A stretch of 64,000 nucleotides of DNA from Gracilaria caudata (lineage: Eukaryota > Rhodophyta > Florideophyceae > Gracilariales > Gracilariaceae). The notes beneath the pieces are model-generated. The model was not told the origin of the DNA. It ran no database searches and saw nothing but the letters and a program-made list of their open reading frames with translations. The position numbers and the translations under genes were made by a program. Below are positions 8,561 through 19,700 of this stretch, one piece after another. The number at the start of each line of letters is the position of its first letter. Within the stretch, counting starts at the first letter, position 1. The stretch covers positions 1-64,000 of the forward strand of contig JASCIV010000025.1 in assembly GCA_030374735.1 (NCBI GenBank). The letters run 5' to 3'.

Positions 8561-9901
8561 TTACCCATAACAACGAATGAACGCTGTTGATCCTTTCTCG
8601 GCACTCTGCCCCTTCTTCTCAAGATACTTCTGATGGTACTCTTCGGCAGTGCAGTAGTTCTTAATCGCAGTAACCTCTGTGACGATTTCTTTCGCATGCC
8701 TTGCAGACGCATCGGAAACCCACTGTCTAACTTCTTCGGCTTGTTCCTCATCTGAATAGTAGATAGCACTTCGATATTGTGTGCCAACATCATTTCCCTG
8801 CTTGTTCAATGAGGTAGGATCATGGCGAGATTCCCAAACATTCAGAAGCTGCTTCAAAGTCAAAACAGACGGATCATACCACACTCGGACTACCTCGGTC
8901 GCACCCGTTGCTCCGGTGCAAATGGCGTCGTAAGTAACTCGCGCCATCTTTCCATTAGAATAACCTACCTCGGTCTTCAAGACACCTACAACGCGCTGGA
9001 AAGCCAATTCGACACCCCAGAAGCAACCAGCGCCAAAGACAATCTCCTTGGTTTCGGTGGTTTGTTTCCCTTCGCTGGTTGCATTGACGGGCTCGGCAGC
9101 ATCTACTTCAGTTTGTTCTTCGGCAGAAAGTACCTCTGTCGAAGCCGGTGATGAAATCGACGCCGCTGCACTGGTGAGCATAGGAATGAGTTCGTTACGG
9201 GCATCAAGCCCATGCACATCATCGCAACCACCCACATGCTTACCAGCAATGAAGATGTTGGGCACCGTCCGCTGTCCAGTCTTCTGCAACAGATACTGCT
9301 GCATAGCAGCACCATCGGTACCCATTTCATCCAATTCGTACACCTTCATTGGCTGCAGAGATTCGACCGCAGCAATACGCTCTTGCAGAAGACCTTTAGC
9401 GCGCATACAAAACGGGCAGTATGACTTGCTGAACACCATCACAGTATTGTCCTTGATAGCGCTTTCAACAGCTCCTGCAGCACGGTCCGGTTTCGGAGGT
9501 GCAAACCGTTGAGGGAATTGATGGGCAAGTCGTTGGGGGGCCTGAGTGAGCATTTGCACCAAGACGCCGCGGCGGGCGTAAGACGCAATATCATCACCGC
9601 CGCCAACCGAAGACCCGCCTATGAAAACGTTGGGCACCGTGCGTCGACCGGTTGTTTGCGCAAGGTAGTTCTGAATCTGATAGCCAAGCGAGCCCATTCT
9701 GTCCAGTTCGAAGACCTTGGGAACTGGGGGGTTGGAAATCTTCTTGAGAGCAGCACGAATGTTCGACTTGGCGCTCTGACAATACGGACAGTACGTCTTG
9801 CTGAAGACGACGACGGGATTGGTTTGAACGGCCTCGTCTACCAAGGTGGCGACTTCTGATTTCCCGTTTTGAAGCGCAGCTTTTCTTGTAACGTTACCCA
9901 T
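8561..9901 (-). CDS. tandem glutaredoxin-glutaredoxin-MsrA fusion protein
   Basis: A 446-residue fusion. Residues 20-125 are a dithiol glutaredoxin with active site CPYC (38-41) and the cis-Pro motif TVPN (88-91) followed by GG. Residues 143-245 are a second one with CPFC (162-165), TVPN (212-215) and GGCDD. Residues 286-446 are peptide methionine-S-sulfoxide reductase A with GCFWG (292-296, catalytic Cys293), GYSNG, DP(T)SLNKQGNDVGTQYRS and EEYHQKY, plus C-terminal candidates for the resolving cysteine (Cys417, Cys444). MsrA reduces methionine-S-sulfoxide in proteins and then needs its disulfide reduced. Covalently linked glutaredoxins suggest glutathione-driven recycling (inference). There is no clear transit peptide, so a cytosolic location is likely. 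It starts at an ATG; the upstream sequence is AT-mixed with no competing ATG in frame. Confidence 0.93.
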   Translation of the reverse strand: MGNVTRKAALQNGKSEVATLVDEAVQTNPVVVFSKTYCPYCQSAKSNIRAALKKISNPPVPKVFELDRMGSLGYQIQNYLAQTTGRRTVPNVFIGGSSVGGGDDIASYARRGVLVQMLTQAPQRLAHQFPQRFAPPKPDRAAGAVESAIKDNTVMVFSKSYCPFCMRAKGLLQERIAAVESLQPMKVYELDEMGTDGAAMQQYLLQKTGQRTVPNIFIAGKHVGGCDDVHGLDARNELIPMLTSAAASISSPASTEVLSAEEQTEVDAAEPVNATSEGKQTTETKEIVFGAGCFWGVELAFQRVVGVLKTEVGYSNGKMARVTYDAICTGATGATEVVRVWYDPSVLTLKQLLNVWESRHDPTSLNKQGNDVGTQYRSAIYYSDEEQAEEVRQWVSDASARHAKEIVTEVTAIKNYCTAEEYHQKYLEKKGQSAEKGSTAFIRCYG

Positions 9902-11200
9902 GGCGGAAAGAAGTTTGTTGTTGAAGAATTAGTCAAGAGTACGAAATGAAAGATACGAGCACACAACTGACGGACGGAAGTTGTGGACAGCGGCGCGCGC
10001 GCTTAAGTAAAGACAAAATAAGGCAGAGAGAGAGAAAAGTGAGAAGTCTGTAGCGGAATGGGAGAAAAAGGCGGCACAGTGCATGTGGGATGCAGCGGGG
10101 ATGCAACGTCACGCAGGGGCAGCAGACCAGTGCAACGGGCGCATGCGACGCGGTGCAATTGGGCCTGTGTGGGGAAGAGGAGCAGCCACCAGCAAACCGC
10201 ATGCAGCGCCGCATGTGAACGGAGTGCTCACACGTTGCAGTTCAGGCCGCGCTTTCTTCAGAAGATCGACTGCGCGGGGCTGGGCGTTTCGGGAGCCCAG
10301 TTCGAGTTCAGCGCTGCATGAGCACAGCATGCAACTTGCAGGTGCAGCCTGTAGGCCACATACTTCACGATCACAACTTAAAAAGTTATCCTTATACTGG
10401 TAGTACGACGGTACAGTACGCTGCCACTTTCGAACTTTGGAATCCGAAGGGTTTGTTGCTGTAATTGTTTCTGAAGCCGTTATAGATGCTCGCAGGGGCA
10501 GCGGAATACCTTACCATCAGTGTTCCAACACATAAATATGATGATCCAGAGAACAATTTCGTCCAGAAACAGCCAAATGTCCAGCTCCACAGGAACGATA
10601 ATTGCACGTCCCTGAATACAGTATCTAGTAGCTTCCGAACGCCGAGCATTTTTGTCGAGAAATCGGCTCCACTCTATCGCGTCCCCAAAAGACACATCAG
10701 TCAAGTGGACGACGATGATTCGCAGCTTGTGGCGCCCATGTCTCGAAACCGCACCATTCTGATGCGGACCCGAGCTGCAATGGACGTGATCATGACAACA
10801 AACACTTCAAACCTCGTTCATCTTCTGGGTACGACGATACCGACCCGGTATTATCATACAGTAACATCAATAATATTACCTTCGAACATCATCTACTAAA
10901 CAGTGCTTGATGAAATCTTGATCGCAACCACATGATGTGGTCACCACAACACCACGGTACGAAGGTAGTGTTCCGCAAGTGCATCATGCACCTGATGATC
11001 ATGCGCCTCTCACGGGGCGCTCTGAAACGCAATTCGCTAGTAATATCATTTTGAATTCAGCCTGCTTTCCCTCCCGCCAATCGAAACGCGCTACCGCATC
11101 CGTCAACCCTCTGTACCCTGCCATCCAGTCCCTGGGCAGTCCCAGCGCTCCCACATTCCATCTCCTACCCTCGCTCAGCCCCACAGCAAACCGCTCCACG
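9902..11200. promoter_or_regulatory. divergent upstream region of Grx-MsrA and bromodomain genes
   Basis: About 1.3 kb between divergent starts. The first 400 bp are GC-rich with a purine-rich stretch at 10020-10050. A 137-residue plus frame at 10486 begins with ATG but has no recognisable domain and unconvincing composition. The exact 12-mer GTACGAAGGTAG occurs at 10957-10968, about 230 bp before the bromodomain start, and recurs twice upstream of the HCF173-like gene. Confidence 0.4.
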
Positions 11201-13489
11201 ATGTCTTCATCATCACCGCCTCCTACACAAACCCCCTCTCAAATTTTCGCGCACCTGATGGCAACCGGAGCTATAGATCGTTTTCGCAAATCTCTGGAAA
11301 AACTCATCAATCCTCTCTCACAAGCAAGGCATCAGTCTATCTCGCTGGCAACCGAATCGTTTCTACACAGCTTACCTTCGGCTCAACATGTAATTTCAAA
11401 TCCAAAACAACTTCTGCAGGACGCTAAACATGCAACCATGACTTCTGTTCGTGAAGATGTAATCAAAGACGTTCAGCAAACCGCTGTGTCAGACGCTGCT
11501 GCCGACCTGCGACGAGCTCTGAGGCATGCATTTGATAATATTGTTAACCCTCCCAAAGAACAACCTACACCAGCTCCACAGTCTATCCAATCATCTCCCT
11601 CTCAACCATCGACATCTCAGCCTCAACCTACACATGACGAGCCGCCTGCAAACGCAAATGCAAATGCTCCTTTCTCTCTAACTGCGAAAAGCCTCAACCC
11701 TGAACAAGAAAACAAAGACGAAGCCCCCAAGCAAACTCTATCGGTGAGCAATCAAACACCTCCAGCAAATAATCAAAACGGTCAACAGTCTCAGCGGTCC
11801 CGTGAACCAGAGATACACATACGAATCAAAACACCTGAGTCTCTACCAAAACAAAACCCGCTGTTGAACAAGAATGAATCTACCCCAAGGATGCATACCA
11901 TTCCGACTGATTTGTTCCAGACGGCCCACAACATTCTTGAGCTCAAGGAGAAAGAGAAAGAGGCCGGTTCTTCTGCGGCGAAGGAGAACAAGAAAAGCGA
12001 GTCTACTCATACCCAAGCGGCGAAGGAGCATCCGTCCCCAAGTCGGAGCGACGGTCAAACGCTCGAGGAAGATGACCGGCCGACATCGAAGTCTCCTGGC
12101 GATCATCAAGGAGAGGCAACAAATAGTATTGCTTTGCGGGGCTCCCCACATAGAGTGGGCAAAGAAGAAGCGGCGGAGGAACATGCGGGTGACGCAATGA
12201 ATGAAAGCAATGTGGGCCAAAGTTCTTGGCACGCACCTGAAACTTCTGCCGAGAAGGGGTCGGCGAGAGCAAAGGAAACTACGGAGGTACCACGGAGAAA
12301 GCACGGCGTTACGATTGAGCCAAAGAGCACATCCGTGGTTGAGAGCGAACTTGTCCAGCGCATGGAGGATAACATTCCTGACGAAATTAAGACTGCACAG
12401 ACGGAGAGACGGAAACGCCGAAAGTCCCTAGCAAAGCTTGAGGCAGATCATGTTGGGACCCACAAGCGTCGAAGGAAATCACAGCTTCAGCGTGAGGCTC
12501 GTGCTGAGGGAGAAGAGGATCGAGTATATAAAAGGAAACGGGGTCGGAAAGAAACAGCACCTGCTCCACTCAAAAAGCCACTCAAAGCTCGTCGACAGAA
12601 CGACAGTTTGGCAGGCACGGGTAGTGAGCGTTTCATAGAGAAACGTTCCAGTAGAAAGAGAGGAAAGGGCTCCGAAAAAGCGATTAGCCCTGCCGTTGCC
12701 GCTCTCGTTGATCCTCAGAATCCAAATCGTCGGAGAGGTTACGAGGTTTCGAAACCGTCTTATGTTCCAGAAGATTATGAAGCGCAAGCTCGAGTACTAC
12801 AAATCCTGGAGAACTTGCTTGAGAGTGAATATTCTTCCCCGTTCGCAGAGCCGGTGGATCTCGGGGATGAGGGACAATCTTCGTACTTACGAGAAATCAG
12901 GAATCCGATGGACCTTGGTACCATCGTGAGACGTTTGAAGGAAGGGACGCGGCAACTAGGGTTCTTCAACAATGTCAACGAAGTGCTTGCGGATATTGAG
13001 CTTGTGTGGTGGAATTGCGCCCACTTCAACGGGGCGTTTGATCCTATCGTAGAAGATATGAATCGTTGCAAGGCAGAGTTAACTGTGCATATCGAGAGTT
13101 CGGTGCTAATTGGCGAGAAAGCGGTCACGCAGAAATTGCCGTCAACGACAAATGAGGAGAGCGATAAGATGCTAATTGAGACGCGCGAAGAAAGACCACA
13201 GGGCCATCTGATTGCTAGCAATGTGAGACGAAAGCAACAAGTGAATAGAAGCAGAAAGGTGCCATCAGATCTGAACGATGGACGGTTGCTTGGGAAACCA
13301 GGGGTAATCTTCCGATATGTCGAAGACGAGGCGGGTAACAAAAGAAAGGAGTGGTCTTCGTGCCAAGTAACGGATTATGACGCTACAAGCAGAAGCTACA
13401 CTCTTCGGTGGGGCGACGAAACAGAGACAAAGAATGCCACCATCGGTGTCGGTTGCATGTTCAATATACATAGATTTAGAACCGATTAA
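11201..13489 (+). CDS. bromodomain protein
   Basis: A 762-residue probable chromatin protein. The N-terminal 500 residues are disordered, rich in Pro/Gln/Ser then Lys/Arg/Glu, with several basic clusters (KRRRKS, RKRKRGRK) that look like nuclear localisation signals. A bromodomain lies at about residues 522-630 with the ZA-loop motif NPMDLGTI and the acetyl-lysine-binding region WNCAHFNG (about residue 604). The C-terminal 75 residues (from GKPGVIFRYVED to the end) form a beta-rich segment with WGDE and may be a Tudor-like module, which is inference. The frame is open further upstream only through non-ATG codons; the first ATG (MSSSSPPP) is chosen. Bromodomains bind acetylated histone tails. 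Confidence 0.87.
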   Translation: MSSSSPPPTQTPSQIFAHLMATGAIDRFRKSLEKLINPLSQARHQSISLATESFLHSLPSAQHVISNPKQLLQDAKHATMTSVREDVIKDVQQTAVSDAAADLRRALRHAFDNIVNPPKEQPTPAPQSIQSSPSQPSTSQPQPTHDEPPANANANAPFSLTAKSLNPEQENKDEAPKQTLSVSNQTPPANNQNGQQSQRSREPEIHIRIKTPESLPKQNPLLNKNESTPRMHTIPTDLFQTAHNILELKEKEKEAGSSAAKENKKSESTHTQAAKEHPSPSRSDGQTLEEDDRPTSKSPGDHQGEATNSIALRGSPHRVGKEEAAEEHAGDAMNESNVGQSSWHAPETSAEKGSARAKETTEVPRRKHGVTIEPKSTSVVESELVQRMEDNIPDEIKTAQTERRKRRKSLAKLEADHVGTHKRRRKSQLQREARAEGEEDRVYKRKRGRKETAPAPLKKPLKARRQNDSLAGTGSERFIEKRSSRKRGKGSEKAISPAVAALVDPQNPNRRRGYEVSKPSYVPEDYEAQARVLQILENLLESEYSSPFAEPVDLGDEGQSSYLREIRNPMDLGTIVRRLKEGTRQLGFFNNVNEVLADIELVWWNCAHFNGAFDPIVEDMNRCKAELTVHIESSVLIGEKAVTQKLPSTTNEESDKMLIETREERPQGHLIASNVRRKQQVNRSRKVPSDLNDGRLLGKPGVIFRYVEDEAGNKRKEWSSCQVTDYDATSRSYTLRWGDETETKNATIGVGCMFNIHRFRTD

Positions 13490-14436
13490 ACATCATCGCA
13501 CTCTTCAGGACAAGTTACGGTTTGAGCAATCGAAATAGGGCTGGCGAAATTATTGTACATCAAGCTGTGGTGAGCGCAAGTCACGAAGGAGTAGCCATAA
13601 CATCGGTAAATAACTGCGAGTCCACTGAACATCATTGCGACTTGTGGTCCTTGCTCTTCGCATCTTCGAAGCTGTGTCCTACTTCCTTCGACACGAATTC
13701 AGTCTCCTGGAGGGAATCCTACCACAACACACTGATCAACCCAAAGTTCAACTGAGGTGGCGTTAAATCCTTATGCTCGCCAGGCTGAGCTGGCAACGTC
13801 ACTGCGCGCGTACCTTTGACCGAACGTCCTCGAAAGCATTCAGAAGTTCTGAATTAGTTCTGAATCAGAACACACATCATACTTCAAAAATGTAACGTTT
13901 CCCTTTATGATACATGAGCCTCCAGGATTTGATTCAACAGTATCCCCATAGGTTTTTAGCATTCTTGAAGAGAGCAACCTTTCTGTCCAGAAAAGCTTAC
14001 CTCAACCTAGTAATCGAAGGTTGTTGTCCGAAATAAAGATGTATGAGCCGCAAGGCCGGAAGGAATTCAGTCTACGATGGAACGTTAGCCCTCCTAACTC
14101 TTATTTGCCTTTTGAAGTTTGAAGAAATCTGGACTTGGAATATGGTAGCTTGCGTGGGTGTATTCTAAGGTCAACGTATACCAGTAGTTAGCGCTCGGAA
14201 ACAGAGGTGATTGGCAAGTTTAGTTCATGGGTTGAGGAGTCAATGAAGACCTGGAACAATACGATCAGTAATACCAAATATGAACGGCCGCGGATACTGG
14301 TACAGTCCACCGTAAGGAATCAAGACTCTTGCGTCTCTACGAAATGGTTGAACTTGAACCCCGTTCTATCGGTAAACAAGAGTTTGTGAAGTGACGAAAA
14401 CCGAAGTTTTGTGCCAGAATTCCTCATTTACCGCGC
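13490..14436. other. intergenic between bromodomain gene and TOE1
   Basis: Convergent 3' flanks, about 950 bp. Short frames at 13522 and 14207 have no supporting features. I see no clear repeat. Confidence 0.4.
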
Positions 14437-15861
14437 TCATTCATCAATTTCTTGAGGCACTTTCATGGTTAGATCGAGATTGGCGAACTGACTCTCGGCA
14501 AGCAGCAAGGAATTCAGCTTGTACGGGAGTGCAACGCGGTTCTTGTACTTCTTCAGTGTTTTTGCATCAAGAGATTCACGGTATGCGGCGAATATGTACC
14601 CCGTACAGAAAGCATCCCATCCAGCTGTATGCGCTTTTCCTTCAGAGCGCTTTGGTTTACTGTTCCTCGTAGAAAGCGAGTTCTGCTCGTTCACTTCACT
14701 CTTTTCAAGAGAGTTTTCCACAGCTTCAGTTTCGATATGGTGAATAGATTGAGCATGCCGCTTTCTTTGCTTCTTGTTCAGCTTCGAAATCTCGCTTTCA
14801 AGTTGGGCTTTATGCTTCTTCAGGGCTTTTGATTGCACCCTATATCTCCTGTAAGCTTCTTTGCTATCTTTTGGACAAGTCCCATTCTCTTCTTCTTCTA
14901 GAATTCTAAACGGGTCATGTTGGAACGGACAAGCTATGCCTCTTGGGCAAAAGCCTCGAAAAGAATAAAGCGCACAAAGTACGTCTGTGTCAGGATAGCC
15001 ATGGACATCTAAGGGATCTGCTTTCTCAACAGCGGGAAGGCCCATACTGGTTTCGACACTTATAGTTCCCGTAAGGACAGACTTCGCAAAAAGGTAAGCC
15101 AAAAAACTTGAGCGCTCCTTCGAGCCTAATGCAATAACCTTGGTGTCCCAGAAACCTGAAGGTAAGCATTGTGTGAAGGCGGAAATAAATTCACTCAGTG
15201 TCTCTGGAAGCGCGCCTTGAAACGAAGCGAAAAGGAAAACGAGGTCGTAGAGGCCGTTGTGAACAATTAAAGGCACCTTCGAGTGACCAATACGCCACAA
15301 AAGGCCTCGTGGCAGTTTCCCCCATTTCCAAGGGAGTACCTTTTGTTCAGACTTTTCTGCTGGCTTTTCGGAGCTCGCCCGATCGTACGGGATTCCCACG
15401 GTGAAAAGCCGATTGAAGTCAAAACCGTGCGCGACCAGGAATTCGCCTGAATCTGAATTCATGGAAAATGGTGTCTTGCAGCACAAAAGAAAATCATACG
15501 TCGAAACCGAGTACGATGTGGGCGAAGGATCTTCGGCATGATCGGTACCAGTATTGGACTGGGAATCATTTAAAGATTCAAGCATGCCGACATCAGAGCT
15601 GATGACGTCAAACACGGAGATGCCGATAGAGAGAATGCCGCACGAATGCGCAAGGTTGCGAAGGGCCGTGTAGCGCGTCTGCATATCATCATGTTTGAGA
15701 GCTGGATCAGAACCGAGACCGGAGAACTCAGTGTCAACAGCGACAAAGCCGCGGGGACTGAGTTGCTTCAGCCGGGCTCCGAGTGAGCTGAATCCTGAAT
15801 CTGCGCCATCGCGCGTGACGTTGACCACTCGAATGGCATTGATTTGGTCACGGGCCACCAT
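14437..15861 (-). CDS. TOE1-like DEDDh 3'-5' exoribonuclease with CCCH zinc finger
   Basis: CAF1/PARN-superfamily deadenylase-type nuclease, 474 residues. The DEDDh catalytic set is present: DTEF (Asp43, Glu45), HNGLYD (Asp206), and HTAGWDAF (His411, Asp416). A CCCH zinc finger with spacing CX8CX5CX3H (Cys296, Cys305, Cys311, His315) is inserted before the last exonuclease motif, which is the arrangement of TOE1 (target of EGR1). TOE1 trims 3' oligoadenylated tails of snRNA precursors in the nucleus and Cajal bodies in animals; the same role here is inferred. A Lys/Arg-rich stretch after the finger (about 345-370) may be a nuclear localisation signal. It is transcribed divergently from TOR across a 0.9 kb intergenic region. 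Confidence 0.9.
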   Translation of the reverse strand: MVARDQINAIRVVNVTRDGADSGFSSLGARLKQLSPRGFVAVDTEFSGLGSDPALKHDDMQTRYTALRNLAHSCGILSIGISVFDVISSDVGMLESLNDSQSNTGTDHAEDPSPTSYSVSTYDFLLCCKTPFSMNSDSGEFLVAHGFDFNRLFTVGIPYDRASSEKPAEKSEQKVLPWKWGKLPRGLLWRIGHSKVPLIVHNGLYDLVFLFASFQGALPETLSEFISAFTQCLPSGFWDTKVIALGSKERSSFLAYLFAKSVLTGTISVETSMGLPAVEKADPLDVHGYPDTDVLCALYSFRGFCPRGIACPFQHDPFRILEEEENGTCPKDSKEAYRRYRVQSKALKKHKAQLESEISKLNKKQRKRHAQSIHHIETEAVENSLEKSEVNEQNSLSTRNSKPKRSEGKAHTAGWDAFCTGYIFAAYRESLDAKTLKKYKNRVALPYKLNSLLLAESQFANLDLTMKVPQEIDE

Positions 15862-16770
15862 TCTGCGTGGAGATCGCCCATGGCTGGAGCACGACGGGAG
15901 TCAGGCGGAGGCACGAGTTTGGTGAAGGGGGAGCGTGGGCAGTCGCGGCACATGGTGCGGCGAGATATTTTGGTTTTTTGCACAATGAACAGAATGCAGA
16001 TACAAGGGTACTGAGTACCCGGTACTGGTATTGTTATGTGCAGTTCCAAAAGAGTACACAGAGGACGGTGAGCTGCGAAACCACCGCTCCGTCAACTTGC
16101 ATTGCGACAGAAAGTTCTGGGTTTGAGACTGGTTCGGTGCGGTGTTCCCGCAAATCATTGTGCGGTCGCGCGAGCGGGAAACCGACAGTGGGTAGACCTA
16201 CCAACAGCAGTTCGCCCCCATTTGCATTCGCGGGCTTCGCCGTGAACACCACACAGCAACGCACTTCAGTAGCGGCCATTTCGGCTGTTTTTCGGGTTCG
16301 CAGGCCGTCTGCAGTGCGATTTCTGTCCATCGCAGGCTGCGGCGGAGGCGATTTAGGTCTACCTTTTAGGGATAGCTACGATCCCAAACGCCCCAATTTC
16401 GGATATTTTGGTGGTACACGCGGGGTACCTATCTATGTGTACAAATCCGTGCTATCCGCTGTGCGCAGCTGGCACGTAACCGCGGGGCGGAGTTGTCTTG
16501 GCTTTATCCACGCTCTTCGCGGTGAGCTCACATTCCAGACTCCTGTCACCGTCGCCTATCTACTACTCCCTTCGCCCTTCGCCTTTCATGCCCAAGCTGC
16601 TTTTCTTGCGCCTACGCAGTGCTTGACGCCTTTACTTAGCTTGGTAAAAAGTGCTTTGTATCCGCTTTTGCCGCGACAGCCCTACCAACTAGCTGAAGAA
16701 CGCCACTGAGGCGCACATGACTTGCTCTTGACCGTGCGCACGGCTGTCCGCGTTCTCCAGCTTCTTCGAA
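15862..16770. promoter_or_regulatory. divergent upstream region of TOE1 and TOR
   Basis: A 280-residue plus frame and several minus frames cross this stretch but none shows domain features. A TACAAGGGTA-containing quasi-palindrome lies at 16001-16020 (GGGTAC, 3 nt, GTACCC), 140 bp upstream of the TOE1 start. Promoter function is inferred. Confidence 0.4.
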
Positions 16771-19700
16771 ATGCGTGACTTCTATATAAATGGTTTGGAG
16801 GAAACAGAAGCTGAGGAAGTGAACTACATTCAGCGACTCAACGACGTTGTTGACAAGCTATGTTTTTCGTAAGTTGCTGCATTTTCGCTGTATCATTCCC
16901 TTTTTTTGTTACTGAATCTCATTCGATATACTGACTCTCTTACAATTCGTCGCTCCCGATGCCTAGTACGACAAACGAGGAACGTGCCAGCTTGGCGGCG
17001 CAACTACGAGCAACGGTCGACAACTTGCCCGAAGATGACAGTCTCGTGAACTTTAACGAACCTTCATTGTACAATAACAAGCGGAGTGAAGCGATTGCGG
17101 CTCTAAATCGAAGAATACAAACGCTTCTCATCAGCGAAAGACAACATGATCGACTGGCAGCAATAGCCGCTGTATCAGCACTGTTGAAGACAAAGTCTGA
17201 AGACATACAAGATCGTGCCCAGCGAGCAGGCAACGCCGTTCGTATGTTGTTTCGGACACGCAACACAGACATTGCAACAGCAAAAGCTGCGGCCACACTA
17301 GTTGGCGCCTTGGCCGACCTCAACAATGCTCTCTCTAGTCGCGCCGTGGATCATGCCTTGACAAGCGCCATTAATGTCATCGGTAACAGCCGCAAAGAAG
17401 ACTCCAACCCCGAGTCATCGACTGATCGAGCCAGGTCTGCGCTGGTAATTACCGAACTTGCCGATACCAGTAAGTCCTCACATATCGTTTTTCGGTATCA
17501 GGAAAACCTCCGCACGCAGCTTTGGCAGATCGTGTATGATCGAGAACTTTCTGTGCGTGAACAGGGGGTCCAGGCCTTGCAGGCTGTGCTTAACAATGTG
17601 CTTGACATGGCCGATGACCCGCTTGCAGAGAAGGCAATGAGCGATGTAATTGAACGTGTGCGCTCTTCCCTATTGCGGAGCGTCGAGGATACAAAAGCAC
17701 CGAAGAGAAAACAGGAACGACGTGACGCTATTGTTCATGGCTCTCTGCTCATGATATCATCTCTCCTTCGTTCCAAGCAGTCCAAGAGGTACTTGGTATC
17801 AATGTCAAGAGATATTTGTTCTCTTGTAATTCGGTATCAAAAGAGTACGAGTGCCATGATTCGTGAAACCGTCGCTGACATCCTGCCCTTACTCGTGCAG
17901 TTGGACCGACGTCTGTTCAAGGGAGATTTTCTTAGCGAGCTGCACCAGTCAGCGTTGGACCTGATACGCAATTCAGAATTCCCTAATCAAGAACGTGGTC
18001 GATGTCTTGTATCACTGGCTGCAATAACGGAGGAAATTGCTGGGGAAGATCTTAGTCCATTGTTCCAGGATATGCTGGATTTATGTCACGAGGCTCTTGT
18101 TTGTCATCTAAATGGAAAAGTTGAAAAGACTCTACCGAAAGAAGCCGTACTGAAAGCGATCGCTCACCTTGCAAGAGGTTCTAGAGGCAACCCAGTTTTT
18201 GCCCAATTCATGCACAACGACATGATCCCATTGATCATGAGCACTGATTTCACGGGGTGTCTGGTGCGTACAATGGACGAAATAGGACGAGCGGTACCGA
18301 GCATGGCGCATGCAGTTCGAGAGCATCTCGTGAACATTATCGCTGTGACTCTGAGACGGAGAATGCCAGGTCGTGCCGAGGCCTCTGATCTGCGCAACAA
18401 GAAAGGGAAAGGTCCTCATCAGCCGCCACTTCGAAGGGGTCGCAGTGCTCAGTTTGTTCGCAATACGTCACTGACAAACTTTGGAAATTTCAGAGATTCT
18501 GGCGCGGACAACCTTTATGTGAATCAAGAGTTTGACGAAACAGATATGGCCTTGGACTTCTTCAAGCAGTATCCATTAACCCCCGAACTCCATCGAACTG
18601 ATAGCGATCTCGATCTTGACTCAAATGCCAGTTTTGCTGGTATCGATGCATTACTGGAAAGTCCACCTGGGTCACAAGCTTCGTCTCCTTCTCCGGAACT
18701 TAGTGTTCAAAGTCTACCAGAGCTTTCCAGAAGCACTGTATCTGACAAAGAGAATTCTCCTTGTGTGGCTTTGAAAGCGATTGTCACATACTCATTCACG
18801 GGCATGAGCACTTCAGACTTGACGGCGTTTGCGAATGAGTTTATCATCAGATATTTGCAGTCGAACAGTGCAAAAGTAAGGGCTCTGGCGGTTGCTGCGA
18901 TTGCCAAAATGTTGGAAACTGCCGTTTCAGCCGGTGTACATGCAGAACGGGGAACTGGAAGGATAGCACGGTTGGTTCCGGAAGTCCAATCGATTCTCTC
19001 GCGGCTTCTTTCACTCGCTGTTGCAGATCCATCCAAAGATGTAAGGTTCATCGCGCTCCGTTTTTTGGCGAAAAAGGAGTTCTTAAGCTACCTCTTACAG
19101 TTTGAGATGCTTGACATATTGTTCATGACCTTTCACGATGAGAGCGCAGCTCTCAGGAGAGCGGCACTTTCTCTTGCGAGTCGACTTAGTCATCGACACC
19201 CAGCTTCGGTCATGCCTGCTCTAAGAAAGCATCTTTTCTATCTGTTAACCGTGCTAAGGCTGGATGGCGCCCATTTTGCACGAAATCGTAGGGACGCAAC
19301 AATTCTTATCTACACGCTTACCCTACACGCGAAGAATCTGGTCGAGCCATACACTCGTTCGGTGATGAACACCCTTTTGTTTTGTCTTAGGGAGGCAAAG
19401 AAGCGCAACGATTCAGCCGTGATGTTGCCAATTTTCTTAACAGTTGCGGAAATGGGAGGCACTATGAGTCGATTCGATTTGAGTCCTTACCGAGAAGAAC
19501 TTGTTCCCATTATCGTTTCTTCTATTCTTCAGTTCCAATCGTCGGAGCCTGCAATGCGCAAAGCAGCTCTTCGAGCGCTAACGGGCCTAGTTCAAAACAC
19601 CGGGTTTGTCATAAAGCCATATGATGCTCACAGAGGACTTCTCCCGGGATTGGTGCAATTGTTGACCGTTGAAACGGACCAAAGCGTTCGCCTTGAGGCG

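Noticed and set aside
10486..10899. 137-residue frame with ATG start
   Set aside because: No recognisable domain, promoter location; cannot be supported.
15867..16709. 280-residue plus-strand frame between TOE1 and TOR
   Set aside because: No domain, odd composition, overlaps the divergent promoter and starts inside the TOE1 leader.
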